DNA from: an uncultured Clostridia bacterium
GTDB taxonomy: Bacteria > Bacillota > Clostridia > Christensenellales > Borkfalkiaceae
Direction of reading: 5' to 3'
Length of the DNA stretch: 64,000 nucleotides
Assembly (NCBI GenBank): GCA_944368925.1
Contig: CALVXG010000001.1
Location: 62,001-126,000 of the forward strand
Position numbers and translations under genes: made by a program. Position 1 is the stretch's first letter, and every line of letters begins with the position of its first letter. This document shows, in pieces, positions 1 to 9,448 of the stretch. Under the pieces are notes generated by a model, which saw nothing but the letters and a program-made list of their open reading frames with translations, was not told the origin of the DNA and made no database searches.

Positions 1-346
1 CCGCGCGCGAACGCACCGTGACGTTGCTCACCGACGCGATGCTCGCTAAAGCCTCTCCGCGAAACCCGAGCGTATGGATATTGTCCAGATCTTCCGCTTT
101 GGCGATCTTGCTCGTCGCGTGCGGCATAAAGGCAGCGCGCAGATCGTCTTTCTCGATACCGCTCCCGTCATCGCTGACGCAGATCAGATCTTTTCCGCCC
201 CGCTCGATCGTCACCGTGATATTCTTCGCACCCGCATCCAGACTGTTTTCCACAAACTCTTTTACGACGGAATACGGCCTGTCCACCACTTCGCCCGCCG
301 CAATGCGATTATAAACACCGCTGTCCAGTATGTTGATCTTTGCCAT
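1..346 (-). CDS. mutL: DNA mismatch repair protein MutL, N-terminal part (runs off window)
   Basis: About 115 N-terminal residues are visible, from an ATG at 346 behind an AAAGGAAG ribosome binding site. The GHKL ATPase motifs are present in order: IAAGEVV, the Mg-binding ENSLDAG, DDGSGI, HATSKI and GFRGEAL. This fits MutL, the ATPase that couples MutS mismatch recognition to strand removal. The gene lies 60 bp downstream of mutS in the same direction and is the third gene of a miaB-mutS-mutL operon. The C-terminal endonuclease and dimerisation domain is outside the window, so I cannot say whether the metal-binding endonuclease motif is present. Confidence 0.97.
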   Translation of the reverse strand, partial: MAKINILDSGVYNRIAAGEVVDRPYSVVKEFVENSLDAGAKNITVTIERGGKDLICVSDDGSGIEKDDLRAAFMPHATSKIAKAEDLDNIHTLGFRGEALASIASVSNVTVRSRA

Positions 347-406
347 AATTTCTTCCTTTCTTCACTCGCGCACATTCCCGAGCCGATCGTCTGCGCGCGG
401 ACAAAT

Positions 407-2989
407 TCAATCTTTTGCGCTGCTCTCTTTCACCTTTTCGCTCAGCTCCGAAAGCAGGTTGAACGCCTGCATCGGCGTCATATTGTTCATGTCCGTCCGC
501 AGCAAAATGCGCTCCGCTTCGCTCATTTCGCGCACCTCTTCTCTCTCTTCCGCCGCCGCGCCGCGCGCTATGTCGTTTTTCTCCAGCTTTTTCAGAATCT
601 GTTTGGCGCGCGCCGTGATTTCGTTCGGAATGCCCGCAAGTCTCGCAACTTCTATCCCAAAGCTCTTGTTCGCGCCGCCCCGCACGATCTTGCGCAGGAA
701 CAGGATTCCTCCCGCCGTTTCCCGAACCGTCACTTTATAGTTTTTCACGCCCTCGATCTTTCCTTCCAGTTCCGTCAGTTCATGATAATGCGTCGCAAAA
801 AGCGTCTTCGCCTTGATATGCCCCGTCAGATATTCCAGCACCGCCCACGCGATCGACAGGCCGTCAAACGTACTCGTGCCCCTGCCCACTTCGTCCAGTA
901 TCAAAAGCGAATTTTCCGTCGCATTCATCACAATGGACGCAACTTCCGTCATTTCCACCATGAACGTACTCTGATCGAAGATCAGATTGTCGCTCGCCCC
1001 GACCCTGGTAAAGATCCGATCGATGACGGGGATCTGCGCCTGCTTTGCAGGAACAAAACTCCCCATGTGCGCCATCAGCACGATGAGCGCATTCTGCCGC
1101 ATGTACGTACTCTTTCCCGCCATGTTCGGCCCCGTGATCACCATCGTCTGCGTTTCCCCGTCCAGCGTCGTGTCGTTCGGCACAAAACGCTCTTTGGAAA
1201 GTTTCTCCACGACCGGATGACGCCCTTCCGTTATGATCAGCGGCCCGCCCTGCTCCTCGATCTGCGGGCGGCAATAATTGTTTTCCTTTGCCACCGTCGC
1301 AAAAGACGTCAGGCAATCCAGCATCGCCAAAGCGCCCGAAAGCGCTTTCAATGCGCCGATATTGTCCGAAAGCACGCCGCGGATCTGATTGAACAACTCG
1401 ATTTCCAGACTCAAACTGCGCTCCGAGCTCGTCATGATCTTTTCTTCCACCGCTTTGAGCTCGTCCGTCACGTAACGCTCCGCCCCCGCCAGCGTCTGGC
1501 GCCGATGGTATTCAAACGGAACTTTATCTTTGAACGAGTTCGTCACTTCGATCATGTACCCGAACACGCGGTTGAATTTTATCTTTAAATTTTTGATCCC
1601 CGTCTTTTCGCGCTCGCGCGATTCCATCTCGCCGATCATACGCGCGCCGTTGTCATGTATATCCCGAAACTCGTCCAGCTCCGCACTGTATCCCTTTCGG
1701 ATATACCCGCCTTCCTTGACGTTCACGGGAGGATTTTCGATAAACGCGCGCTGCAAAAGATCCGTAAGCGCCGAAAAATCTCCCAGCGAAGATAAAATCG
1801 ATTGCACTTCCGAAGAAGCAAATCCCGACAGCTGAAATTTCAGATTGGGGATCAACGCCAAAGATTTGCCCAGCGCCTCACAGTCGCGCGGGGTCAGATT
1901 GTTGTTGGATATTTTTCCCGCGATCCGCTCGATATCGCGGATTCCTTTCAGCGTGTCCGCAATTCCCACACGGATCACCGTAGCATTGAAAAACTCGCCG
2001 ACCGCATCCAGCCTGCGCTCGATGTCTTCCTTTTTCCGCAATGGGTTCAGAACCAGCCGATTCATCAGCCGCGCTCCCATCGCCGTCTGCGTCTTATCCA
2101 AAAGCCACACGAGCGAACCCTTGCGCTTTCCGTCCCCAAGCGTTCGCACCAATTCCAGATTGCGGATCGCCGCACCGTCCAGCATCACCGCCCCGCTGTC
2201 CCCTGCATACTTCACCGAATCGATGATCTTCAAGGCGTTTTTCTGCGTCTCGCGCAAATATTCCACGAGCGCTCCGCTCGCCGATACCGCCGCTTCATGC
2301 CCGATCAGCCCGAACGGCTCCAGCGTCTTGCAGCCGAGCTGCCCCAAAAGACATGCCTCCGCCTTCCGATATGTAAACGCCCACGGCACATAACAGGAAA
2401 AATCCGGCAGCGCGCGCAGCATGTTTTCACCTTTCGTCGCCTGCATGTACCCGTCGTTGCAGATGACCTCCGCAGGAGAAAGTCTGCTCAGGCATTCCAG
2501 ACTGTCCTGCACGGCGCGCTCGCCTTCATAATCGCAGACATAAAATTCGCCCGTCGTGATGTCCGCCCACGCCACCGCACATTTTTGCCCGTCCGCAAAA
2601 GCACAGGCAATATAATTGTTCTTCTTCTCGTCCAAAAGGCTGTCTTCGATCAAAGTCCCCGCCGAAACGACACGAATAACGTCGCGCTCCACCATGCCTT
2701 TGCCCGGCGTCGGCTCCGTCAGCTGCTCGCAGATCGCCACCTTCTTGCCCAACGATACGAGCTTCGCTATATACGTGTCCGCCGCATGAAAGGGAATTCC
2801 GCACATCGGCGCCCGCTCTTCCAGGCCGCAGTCCCTGCCCGTCAGCGTCAGATCCAGAAGCTGCGAAACTTCCTTCGCATCTTCAAAAAACATCTCGTAA
2901 AAATCACCCAGCCGATAAAAAACTACGCAGTCTTTGTATTTCTCTTTGATCTCCAGATAATGCCGCATCATCGGCGAAAGTCCGCTCAT
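407..2989 (-). CDS. mutS: DNA mismatch repair protein MutS
   Basis: This 860-residue protein has the full MutS architecture and usual length. The N-terminal mismatch-binding domain carries the F-x-E signature in RLGDFYEMF (about residues 26-34). The connector, lever and clamp domains follow. The C-terminal ABC-type ATPase has Walker A GPNMAGKST and Walker B LLILDEVGRGTSTFDG. MutS binds base mismatches and small loops and recruits MutL. The ATG at 2989 has a purine-rich AGAGGA site close upstream. The gene starts 9 bp after the miaB stop codon and is probably translated from the miaB transcript. Nothing is missing or truncated. Confidence 0.98.
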   Translation of the reverse strand: MSGLSPMMRHYLEIKEKYKDCVVFYRLGDFYEMFFEDAKEVSQLLDLTLTGRDCGLEERAPMCGIPFHAADTYIAKLVSLGKKVAICEQLTEPTPGKGMVERDVIRVVSAGTLIEDSLLDEKKNNYIACAFADGQKCAVAWADITTGEFYVCDYEGERAVQDSLECLSRLSPAEVICNDGYMQATKGENMLRALPDFSCYVPWAFTYRKAEACLLGQLGCKTLEPFGLIGHEAAVSASGALVEYLRETQKNALKIIDSVKYAGDSGAVMLDGAAIRNLELVRTLGDGKRKGSLVWLLDKTQTAMGARLMNRLVLNPLRKKEDIERRLDAVGEFFNATVIRVGIADTLKGIRDIERIAGKISNNNLTPRDCEALGKSLALIPNLKFQLSGFASSEVQSILSSLGDFSALTDLLQRAFIENPPVNVKEGGYIRKGYSAELDEFRDIHDNGARMIGEMESREREKTGIKNLKIKFNRVFGYMIEVTNSFKDKVPFEYHRRQTLAGAERYVTDELKAVEEKIMTSSERSLSLEIELFNQIRGVLSDNIGALKALSGALAMLDCLTSFATVAKENNYCRPQIEEQGGPLIITEGRHPVVEKLSKERFVPNDTTLDGETQTMVITGPNMAGKSTYMRQNALIVLMAHMGSFVPAKQAQIPVIDRIFTRVGASDNLIFDQSTFMVEMTEVASIVMNATENSLLILDEVGRGTSTFDGLSIAWAVLEYLTGHIKAKTLFATHYHELTELEGKIEGVKNYKVTVRETAGGILFLRKIVRGGANKSFGIEVARLAGIPNEITARAKQILKKLEKNDIARGAAAEEREEVREMSEAERILLRTDMNNMTPMQAFNLLSELSEKVKESSAKD

Positions 2990-2998
2990 TCCTCTTCC

Positions 2999-4327
2999 TC
3001 ACTCTTTCGTATCTTCACACAGTTCGCAGTCCAGCGATACCCCCGAAGTTCCGCTTACCTTCAGCCGCACAAAATCTCCGACTTTGTTCGTACCGCTCTT
3101 AAAATATCCCATCCTGCCGTATTCATCCCTGCCGAGATATAACCCGCGCTTTGCGTCGTAATCTTCACACAGAACTTCGATCGTCTTCCCGCGATACCCC
3201 GCGGAAAGCTCGCGCGTCTGCGCGTTCACCAGCTCCACAAGCCGCATAATCCGGTCTTTCTGCACCTCTTCGGGTATCTGCCCTTCCATCTTCGCCGCAA
3301 CCGTGCCGCTCCGCCTCGAATACACAAACGTGAACGCCGTCGAAAAACGCGCTTCCTTTACAAGCGAAAGCGTCGCCTGAAAATCTTCCTCCGTCTCCGT
3401 CGGGAATCCCACCATGATATCCGTCGTCAGCTGACAGTCCGGTACATACTTTCGGAGCATTTCAACCTTTTCAAGGTATTCCTTTGCCGTATACTTGCGG
3501 TTCATCAGCTTTAATATCCTGTCCGACCCCGCCTGCACAGGCAAATGCACCAAATGACAGATCTGCTCGTTTTCCGCTATCGTCCGCACAAGCTCTTCCC
3601 CAAAATCTTTCGGATTGCTCGTCATAAACCGCAGACGGAATTTCTCCTTCCTCTCGCAGATCTTATTCAAAAGCTGCCAGAACGTACAATCGCCGCGGTC
3701 GTTCCCGTAAGAATTTACGTTCTGCCCCAAAAGCGTTATCTCTTTATACCCTTGATCCAGCAGCGCATTCACTTCCTTCACGATCGCCCCGCTCTCACGG
3801 CTTCGCTCCCTGCCGCGCACGTACGGAACAATACAGTACGAACAAAAATTGTTGCAACCGTACATGATGTTCACCCAAGCGTTCGGATAGCTCGTACGAT
3901 AGGATATATCCTCCGTGTCCGCTTCCCCCTCTTTCTCCCAGACGTCCACCACCGCTTTCTTCCCCGAAAGCTTTTTATCGATCAGCTCTCCGAGCACAGG
4001 CAGATTGTGCGTTCCGAACACAATATCCACAAACGGAAACTTCTTCCTGAGTTTCTCCGCCGCGCCCGCCTGCTGCGTCATGCAGCCGCCTACCGCGATC
4101 AGCATCGACGGCCGGCTCTTTTTCAGCTTCTTTAACGCTCCTATGTTCCCGTACGCATGATTTTCCGCATTTTCACGGATACAGCACGTGTTGAAAACTA
4201 CGATGTCCGCATCCTCTTCGCCCTTTGCCTCCGTATAGCCGCGCGCACGCAAAATACCCGCGATCTTCTCCGATTCGTGTACGTTCATCTGACAGCCGTA
4301 CGTCGTGATCCAATAGTGTTTTTCCAT
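2999..4327 (-). CDS. miaB: tRNA-2-methylthio-N6-dimethylallyladenosine synthase MiaB
   Basis: A radical-SAM methylthiotransferase that adds a 2-methylthio group to i6A37 of tRNAs reading UNN codons. The N-terminal domain starts TTYGCQMNVHES and holds the three cysteines of the auxiliary 4Fe-4S cluster. The radical-SAM motif is GCNNFCSYCIVPYVRGRE (CxxxCxxC). A TRAM domain forms the C-terminus. I chose the ATG at 4327 (442 residues), which has AAAGG 7 nt upstream. The in-frame ATG at 4375 is unlikely because it lies next to the -10 hexamer of the promoter at 4367-4395. It is the first gene of the miaB-mutS-mutL operon, an order common in Clostridia. Confidence 0.97.
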   Translation of the reverse strand: MEKHYWITTYGCQMNVHESEKIAGILRARGYTEAKGEEDADIVVFNTCCIRENAENHAYGNIGALKKLKKSRPSMLIAVGGCMTQQAGAAEKLRKKFPFVDIVFGTHNLPVLGELIDKKLSGKKAVVDVWEKEGEADTEDISYRTSYPNAWVNIMYGCNNFCSYCIVPYVRGRERSRESGAIVKEVNALLDQGYKEITLLGQNVNSYGNDRGDCTFWQLLNKICERKEKFRLRFMTSNPKDFGEELVRTIAENEQICHLVHLPVQAGSDRILKLMNRKYTAKEYLEKVEMLRKYVPDCQLTTDIMVGFPTETEEDFQATLSLVKEARFSTAFTFVYSRRSGTVAAKMEGQIPEEVQKDRIMRLVELVNAQTRELSAGYRGKTIEVLCEDYDAKRGLYLGRDEYGRMGYFKSGTNKVGDFVRLKVSGTSGVSLDCELCEDTKE

Positions 4328-4366
4328 TTCAGACCTTTTCTTCTTTGCAAAATTTACCCGCTTATC

Positions 4367-4395
4367 ATTATACATTTTTTCGGGATTTTTTTCAA
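4367..4395 (-). promoter_or_regulatory. Sigma-A promoter of miaB-mutS-mutL
   Basis: Minus strand: -35 TTGAAA (4395-4390), 17-bp spacer, -10 TATAAT (4372-4367) with TG immediately upstream of the -10. Transcription would start near 4360, leaving a leader of about 33 nt before the miaB ATG at 4327. This placement rules out the longer miaB reading frame. Confidence 0.85.
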
Positions 4396-4465
4396 GTCTT
4401 TCAACTTTGTTAAAAGGGAAATAATTTGCTTAAAAAACGCTATACTGTTAAAAGGGAGTTTTGCC

Positions 4466-6673
4466 ATGAAAATTTTTACGAAAATTACAACCGTTTTTTT
4501 ATCCGTCCTGCTCGCCGCAGCTGCCGCGGCCGCCGCTTACTACTTCATCGCTACCCGCAGCACGAACCTCGAGGCCGATAAATTCAATCTCGCCCAAAAC
4601 TGCGCCGTCATCCTGGACAACAACGGAAACAAAGTCAGCGAAATAAGCTTTTCCCAAAAACGAAAAACCGTATCCGTTTCAAAAATTCCCGCCTGCGTCA
4701 AAAATGCCTTCATCAGCGCAGAAGATAAGAATTTTTATTCCCATCACGGACTCGACTACAAGCGTATGCTCCGCGCCGCCTTTACCAACCTGCGCGCAGG
4801 CTCCTTCAAACAGGGCGCTTCCACCATCAGCCAACAGCTTGTCAAAAATACCCAGCTCTCCAACGAAAAAACACTCACGCGCAAACTCAAAGAGATCAAA
4901 CTTACCCGCCAGCTCGAAAAAAAATACTCCAAAGACGAAATTTTGGAAATGTACCTCAATACCATTTATTTCGGACATACCTGCTACGGGATCTCCGACG
5001 CCGCCGAATTCTACTTCGGAAAAGAGCCCTCAAGTCTTACTCTCCCCGAGGGCGCCATGCTCGCCGCCGTCATCCGCTCGCCCAACAATTATTCCCCGTT
5101 CACCGACAAAGAAAAATGCCTAGCCGCCCGCAACGGCGTCCTGCGGAGAATGTTTGCCTTAGGGAAAATCTCCGAAGACGAATGCGAAAAAGCAGAACGA
5201 CAACCCCTTCCCGCCAACCGCGAAAAATCTTTCTCCGCCGACAGTTACCTGGAAGCCGTCTATGAAGAGTTTCAAAGTCTTCCCCTGTTCTCACCCTATG
5301 CGCTCCGCAACGGCTTCCGCATTTATACGTATATGGACAAGGCGATGCAGGATTACGTTAGCAACCTCTCCACGGATGCCGACCGCTCCGGAAAAAGCCT
5401 GCTCGTCTGCGACAACAAGACGCGCGGCGTGACCGCTTTCTTTACCAGTGAAGGAAACTTGAGAAGACAGCCGGGATCCGCGATCAAACCGCTTGCGGTT
5501 TATGCGCCCGCGATCGAAGAAAACCTCGTCTCGCCCTGCACCCCTATCTGCGACGAACCCGCCGATTTCGGCGGCTACGCCCCCTCCAATTACCGCGATC
5601 AATACAGCGGTTGGGTCAGCGTACAAGACGCCCTCGCGCAGAGTCTGAACATCCCCGCCGTTAAAATTCTCAACGAACTCGGCATCGATAAAAGCTGCGC
5701 CTATCTGAAACGGCTGAATCTCCCCGTCCAAAAGGAAGACGAAAACCTTTCACTTGCGCTCGGCGGCATGACAAACGGGTTTACCCTCCCCGAGCTTACC
5801 GCCGCATACGCGGCGCTTGCGAACGGCGGAGAGTTTGCGCCCGTCGCCTTTATCCGAAAGATTGAAACGGAGACGGGCGAAATTCTCTATGAAAGAACTG
5901 CGGCTCCCGTCCGCGCCTTTTCTGCGGACACGGCCTGTCTCACAAACAGAATGCTGCGCGAATGCGTGCTCGGCGGCACCGCAAAAAAGCTCAACGTTCT
6001 GCCCTTTGAAGCCTGCGCCAAGACGGGAACCTGCGGGACGGAAAAAGGCAATACGGACGCATGGAGTATTTCTTATACGACGCGCCATACCGTAGGGATA
6101 TGGATGGGCAATGCAGACAATTCACTCACCGACATTACGGGCGGCGGCCTGCCCTGCCATTACGCCATGCTTCTTTTGAAAAAACAATACGAAAATTCCG
6201 CGCCGCAAAATTTTGCGCAGGATCCGACACTCGTCACCTGCGTGCTGGATAAGATCGCATACGACAAAGATCACGTCCTGCGGCTCGCCTCCGAAAACCA
6301 ACCTGCGGCAACTACTTTGCGCGAAGTGTTCCGAAAAGGCAACTGTCCGCAAGAAAAAACCACGGGCACTCTGACGGGGAGTCGTCTGCACCTCGAAAAT
6401 AACACCGTTATTATCGATTTATGTCAGACAGAGTACTATAATTATCTTATAAAACGCGAGAATAAGTCAAAAGTTAAAACAATTTTCGACGGAAAAGCAG
6501 AATCTGTTTTTAAAGACGCAAGCGTAAAGGCGGGTGAAAAATACGTCTATGTGCTCTGCCCCTACACCCTAAACGACAAGGGAGAGCGCGTCTACGCAAA
6601 AAAAATACGCCTGCCTGCGGTACTCATTCCGAAAAAACCGAAAGATATTCCGGACAACTGGTGGGATCACTGA
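4466..6673 (+). CDS. Class A penicillin-binding protein (PBP1A-like transglycosylase/transpeptidase)
   Basis: A 735-residue bifunctional peptidoglycan synthase. One N-terminal membrane anchor (about residues 8-28) is followed by a GT51 glycosyltransferase domain. Its catalytic Glu is at about 86 in EDKNFYSHHG, and GASTISQQLVKN follows. The transpeptidase domain has SAIK (Ser338-Lys341), SLN (393-395) and KTGT (519-522). The C-terminal tail of about 130 residues is unassigned. The ATG at 4466 has GGGAG upstream. A longer frame begins at 4157 but has no ribosome site and would overlap the divergent miaB. A TATACT at 4441-4446 may be its -10, but I see no good -35. It is divergent from miaB and convergent with thiI. 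Confidence 0.94.
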   Translation: MKIFTKITTVFLSVLLAAAAAAAAYYFIATRSTNLEADKFNLAQNCAVILDNNGNKVSEISFSQKRKTVSVSKIPACVKNAFISAEDKNFYSHHGLDYKRMLRAAFTNLRAGSFKQGASTISQQLVKNTQLSNEKTLTRKLKEIKLTRQLEKKYSKDEILEMYLNTIYFGHTCYGISDAAEFYFGKEPSSLTLPEGAMLAAVIRSPNNYSPFTDKEKCLAARNGVLRRMFALGKISEDECEKAERQPLPANREKSFSADSYLEAVYEEFQSLPLFSPYALRNGFRIYTYMDKAMQDYVSNLSTDADRSGKSLLVCDNKTRGVTAFFTSEGNLRRQPGSAIKPLAVYAPAIEENLVSPCTPICDEPADFGGYAPSNYRDQYSGWVSVQDALAQSLNIPAVKILNELGIDKSCAYLKRLNLPVQKEDENLSLALGGMTNGFTLPELTAAYAALANGGEFAPVAFIRKIETETGEILYERTAAPVRAFSADTACLTNRMLRECVLGGTAKKLNVLPFEACAKTGTCGTEKGNTDAWSISYTTRHTVGIWMGNADNSLTDITGGGLPCHYAMLLLKKQYENSAPQNFAQDPTLVTCVLDKIAYDKDHVLRLASENQPAATTLREVFRKGNCPQEKTTGTLTGSRLHLENNTVIIDLCQTEYYNYLIKRENKSKVKTIFDGKAESVFKDASVKAGEKYVYVLCPYTLNDKGERVYAKKIRLPAVLIPKKPKDIPDNWWDH

Positions 6674-6866
6674 AACGCTTTTGTTTTAAGTTTGATCGGG
6701 AAAGTTTGAAAGTTTCCTTTCCCCTTCTTTCACGGTTTTTCTGTAAAGGTAGACAAACTAAAAGTGATCGGCAAGAGCCGCGCACCACAATGAAAAACGC
6801 ACACCAAAGCGGACATGTCCTTAAATTAACTGACAGAGAACTGCGGATATAAAAGAAAAAATACGA

Positions 6867-6912
6867 TAAATAGGCCGCGGCGCGCTGAATTCAGCGCGCC
6901 GCGGCCTATTTA
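6867..6912. terminator. 46-bp perfect palindrome, probable bidirectional terminator
   Basis: Two 23-nt arms are exactly complementary with no loop. The palindrome is centred on GAATTC between 6889 and 6890, and the stem core is very GC-rich (GGCCGCGGCGCGC). Short A/T flanks give only a weak U tract on either strand. It lies between the convergent PBP gene (ends 6673) and thiI (ends 7167), where a shared terminator is expected. Confidence 0.7.
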
Positions 6913-6980
6913 CTTATCTGAATGATTCATTATAAAAGCACTCTGCCCCTGTTTTGCAGGCAAACAAACTGTCCGAGCGA

Positions 6981-7020
6981 TACGAGTCGTAAAAGCAAAT
7001 TCTCTTTACGAATCGTAAAG
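6981..7020. repeat. Two related TACGA-N-TCGTA dyads
   Basis: Dyad 1 is TACGAGTCGTA (6981-6991). Dyad 2 is CTTTACGAATCGTAAAG (7004-7020), with 8-bp arms and a 1-nt centre. The two centres are 26 bp apart and both share TACGA-N-TCGTAAA. They look like paired operator sites, but no gene start lies next to them. Confidence 0.5.
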
Positions 7021-7166
7021 CATTTGTTTTGGCATATTTAATTAATTACGGACAAATTGAGACGGTCAGAAAGCAAGCGAAAATAAAGAGAAAGACTATT
7101 GTTGATTCTTTTATCCGCCGCAAACGATCTGTCTATTTTAATTTATCAAGCGTACAGAAATTATCC

Positions 7167-8321
7167 TTAAAAATGCACCGTTTCCAGCGTGGAAAGCGCT
7201 TCCTCTGTCAGAGCTTCTACGTCCAGCTTAGCTTCCGCGGCTTCCACTTCCGAAAGTTTCGGACGGATCAACGGGTGTTTCGGCAAAAACACCGTACAAC
7301 AATCTTCATACGGCTGAATGGACGTTTCGAACGTTCCGATTGCGCGCGAACGCTCGATGATCTCCGTCTTGTCAAAACCTACCAGCGGGCGCAAAACGGG
7401 AACGTTTTTTACGACCGCGTTGGAGGAAGTCATTCCCTCGATCGTCTGGCTCGCGACCTGGCCCAAACTTTCACCCGTTATGATGCATTGCGCACCGCTC
7501 TTTTCACACAGGCGTTCCGCTATGCGCATCATAAAACGGCGCAACAACGTGATCATCATCTCCTCGGGACAGTTTTTATGGATCGCTTCCTGGATATGCG
7601 TGACGCTCACGACGTTCAACGTCATGCCGCCCGTATAGGTCGACAAAATACGGGCAAGCTCTTCCACCTTTTCCCGCGCCTGCATGTTCGTGTACGGGTA
7701 ACTGTGAAAATGCAAGCCCTCGATCTTCATGCCGCGCTTTGCGATCATATAGCCCGCCACGGGGCTGTCGATCCCTCCCGACAACAGGAGCATGCCTTTC
7801 CCTGCCGTTCCGACCGGCATGCCGCCCGCCGCTTTCACTACGCCGCCGAATACGAGCGCCGTTCCGTTTTCACGCACGTCGATGCTGACCACCGTCTGCG
7901 GATTGTGTACGTCCACGCGCAGCGACGGGAAATCGTCCAGCAATCTTCCGCCGATTTGGGCATTGATCTGCATGGAATTGAGCGGGAATTTTTTGTCGCC
8001 GCGGTTGGTTTCTACTTTGAACGTCCCCTCTTGCGGCGCGATCACTTTTACCGCTTCGTAGATCTTCTGCATATCCGCTTCCACTTTGTAACCGATGCTC
8101 AGCGTATGCGTTCCGAACACCTTGCGCAGGCGCTCTACGATCTCTTCCGCGCGGCCTTCGTCAAAATTTTCCACGACATACCGCCCGCTCGGCTTGTGCA
8201 TTTCGTGACGGATCCCCGTCAAAGCCTTTTCCAGATTGTTCATAAAGACTTTTTCAAAATATCCGCGGTTCTTTCCCTTCAAATGTATTTCACAATAACG
8301 AACTATTACTACCTTTTCCAT
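7167..8321 (-). CDS. thiI: tRNA 4-thiouridine synthase / thiamine sulfurtransferase ThiI
   Basis: ThiI adenylates U8 of tRNA and inserts sulfur to make 4-thiouridine. In many bacteria it also takes part in thiazole synthesis. An N-terminal ferredoxin-like and THUMP region (about residues 1-165) precedes the PP-loop ATP pyrophosphatase domain with SGGIDSP near residue 180. At 384 residues it is the short Gram-positive form without a C-terminal rhodanese domain, so sulfur should come from the desulfurase encoded just upstream. I chose the ATG at 8321, 2 bp after that gene's stop codon, because the protein then begins in the normal ThiI way (MEKVVIVRYCEIHLKGKN). The longer frame reads through the desulfurase gene and is spurious. 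Confidence 0.96.
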   Translation of the reverse strand: MEKVVIVRYCEIHLKGKNRGYFEKVFMNNLEKALTGIRHEMHKPSGRYVVENFDEGRAEEIVERLRKVFGTHTLSIGYKVEADMQKIYEAVKVIAPQEGTFKVETNRGDKKFPLNSMQINAQIGGRLLDDFPSLRVDVHNPQTVVSIDVRENGTALVFGGVVKAAGGMPVGTAGKGMLLLSGGIDSPVAGYMIAKRGMKIEGLHFHSYPYTNMQAREKVEELARILSTYTGGMTLNVVSVTHIQEAIHKNCPEEMMITLLRRFMMRIAERLCEKSGAQCIITGESLGQVASQTIEGMTSSNAVVKNVPVLRPLVGFDKTEIIERSRAIGTFETSIQPYEDCCTVFLPKHPLIRPKLSEVEAAEAKLDVEALTEEALSTLETVHF

Positions 8322-8323
8322 GT

Positions 8324-9448
8324 CTATCTCGTTCTCTCCGCCAACGCCGCCGCCGTCCTGTTGAGTATGCCGATCGCTTCCGTTACCTCGTCCTGCGTCG
8401 TGGCCGACGCAAAAGAAAGCCTGAGCACGCCGTCTGCGCGTTTTTCGTCCAAACCGCACGCGAGTATGACGCGGCTGAACCTGCTTTTGGAAGAACAGGC
8501 GGAACCCGTTCCGACCATCAATCCCGCATCGTCCAGCATGTGAAGCAGCACTTCGCCGCGCAGTCCCCGCGCCGAAACGCTCAAAATATACGGCGATGCG
8601 TTCTCCGACGATAAAAATTCGAATACCGACGTATCCAGCCCCTGCCGCATCTGACGATTGTAACCCTGTATGCGCAAATAGTCTTCTTTCAGCACCGCAA
8701 ATTTCTTTTTTGCCGCGAACTCAAATTGCTTGATGGCAAACGTATTCTCCGTGCCGCTCCGAAGCCCGTTTTCCTGCCCGCCTCCGAAAATATACGGCAA
8801 AAGCTTTGCGCCCTTCCGCCGCACCAGAGCCGCCGCACCGCGCACACCGCCGATCTTATGCGCACTCACCGTGTACAGATCGATGTCCTTGGTGAGCGTA
8901 AACGGAATCTTTCCGAATGCCTGCACCCCGTCGCTGTGAAAGAGCGCGTTCGGATTGCTCTTCTTGACGCGCGCCGCCAGCGCAGCAATATCGTTGACCG
9001 CACCCGTTTCATTGTTTACGTGTATGACAGAAACCAAAGACGTCTTGTCATCCACAAGTTTTAAAAGCGCTTCCGCATTTACGCTGCCGTCGCTGTTCAA
9101 CAGAGCAAACCGCACTTCGACGCCGCGCTTTTCCAGCTCTCTCGCGCTGTTATACACCGCCGCGTGCTCCCCGCCTGTCGTGACAAAATTTCCGCGCTTT
9201 GCCGAAGAAAAAATCGCCTGGTTGTCCGCTTCGCTCCCCGATGCGGTAAAGATCCATTCAAAACCGCCCTGCGGCGCAACAAACGAGAGCAGAACACGGC
9301 GCGCTTCGTCGATCGCCTTGTGCGCTTCAAACCCCGCCCTGTACAGAGCCGAAGGATTGAAACACCCGTCCGCCTTTAAATACTGCATAGCCGCATTTAC
9401 CGCCCCCTCATCGGGGACGGTAGTCGCGGCATTATCCAAATAAATCAT
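8324..9448 (-). CDS. Cysteine desulfurase (NifS/IscS-like)
   Basis: A 374-residue class V PLP enzyme that removes sulfur from cysteine and carries it as a persulfide. Visible are LDNAATT at the N-terminus, the His95 region (GGEHAAV), the PLP lysine Lys198 in SAHKIGG, and the persulfide loop GTGSACSSKS with Cys318. It directly precedes thiI, an arrangement like nifZ-thiI of Bacillus. The most likely role is therefore donating sulfur to ThiI rather than general Fe-S assembly. No scaffold gene (iscU or sufU) is nearby. Its ATG overlaps the stop codon of the upstream membrane-protein gene by 4 bp (ATGA), which suggests coupled translation. Confidence 0.94.
   Translation of the reverse strand: MIYLDNAATTVPDEGAVNAAMQYLKADGCFNPSALYRAGFEAHKAIDEARRVLLSFVAPQGGFEWIFTASGSEADNQAIFSSAKRGNFVTTGGEHAAVYNSARELEKRGVEVRFALLNSDGSVNAEALLKLVDDKTSLVSVIHVNNETGAVNDIAALAARVKKSNPNALFHSDGVQAFGKIPFTLTKDIDLYTVSAHKIGGVRGAAALVRRKGAKLLPYIFGGGQENGLRSGTENTFAIKQFEFAAKKKFAVLKEDYLRIQGYNRQMRQGLDTSVFEFLSSENASPYILSVSARGLRGEVLLHMLDDAGLMVGTGSACSSKSRFSRVILACGLDEKRADGVLRLSFASATTQDEVTEAIGILNRTAAALAERTR

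Larger units (their letters stand above)
6674..7166. other. Gene-free 493-bp convergent intergenic region
   Basis: Nothing here codes convincingly on either strand. The left third (6674-6866) shows no clear structure. The middle holds a 46-bp perfect palindrome (6867-6912) that should terminate transcription from both sides. The right third is AT-rich and contains a short TTTGC-AG-GCAAA dyad near 6954-6965 and two related TACGA-N-TCGTA dyads (6981-7020). A TTG-started frame from 7029 runs only as an antisense reading of thiI and has no ribosome site. Confidence 0.6.

Noticed and set aside
74..1588. Long plus-strand frame opposite mutS
   Set aside because: It is an antisense reading of a clear MutS gene, is rich in Arg and His, and has no ribosome site or recognisable domain.
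7029..7166. TTG-started small plus-strand gene between the PBP gene and thiI
   Set aside because: No ribosome site, no family features, and the frame continues only as the antisense of thiI.
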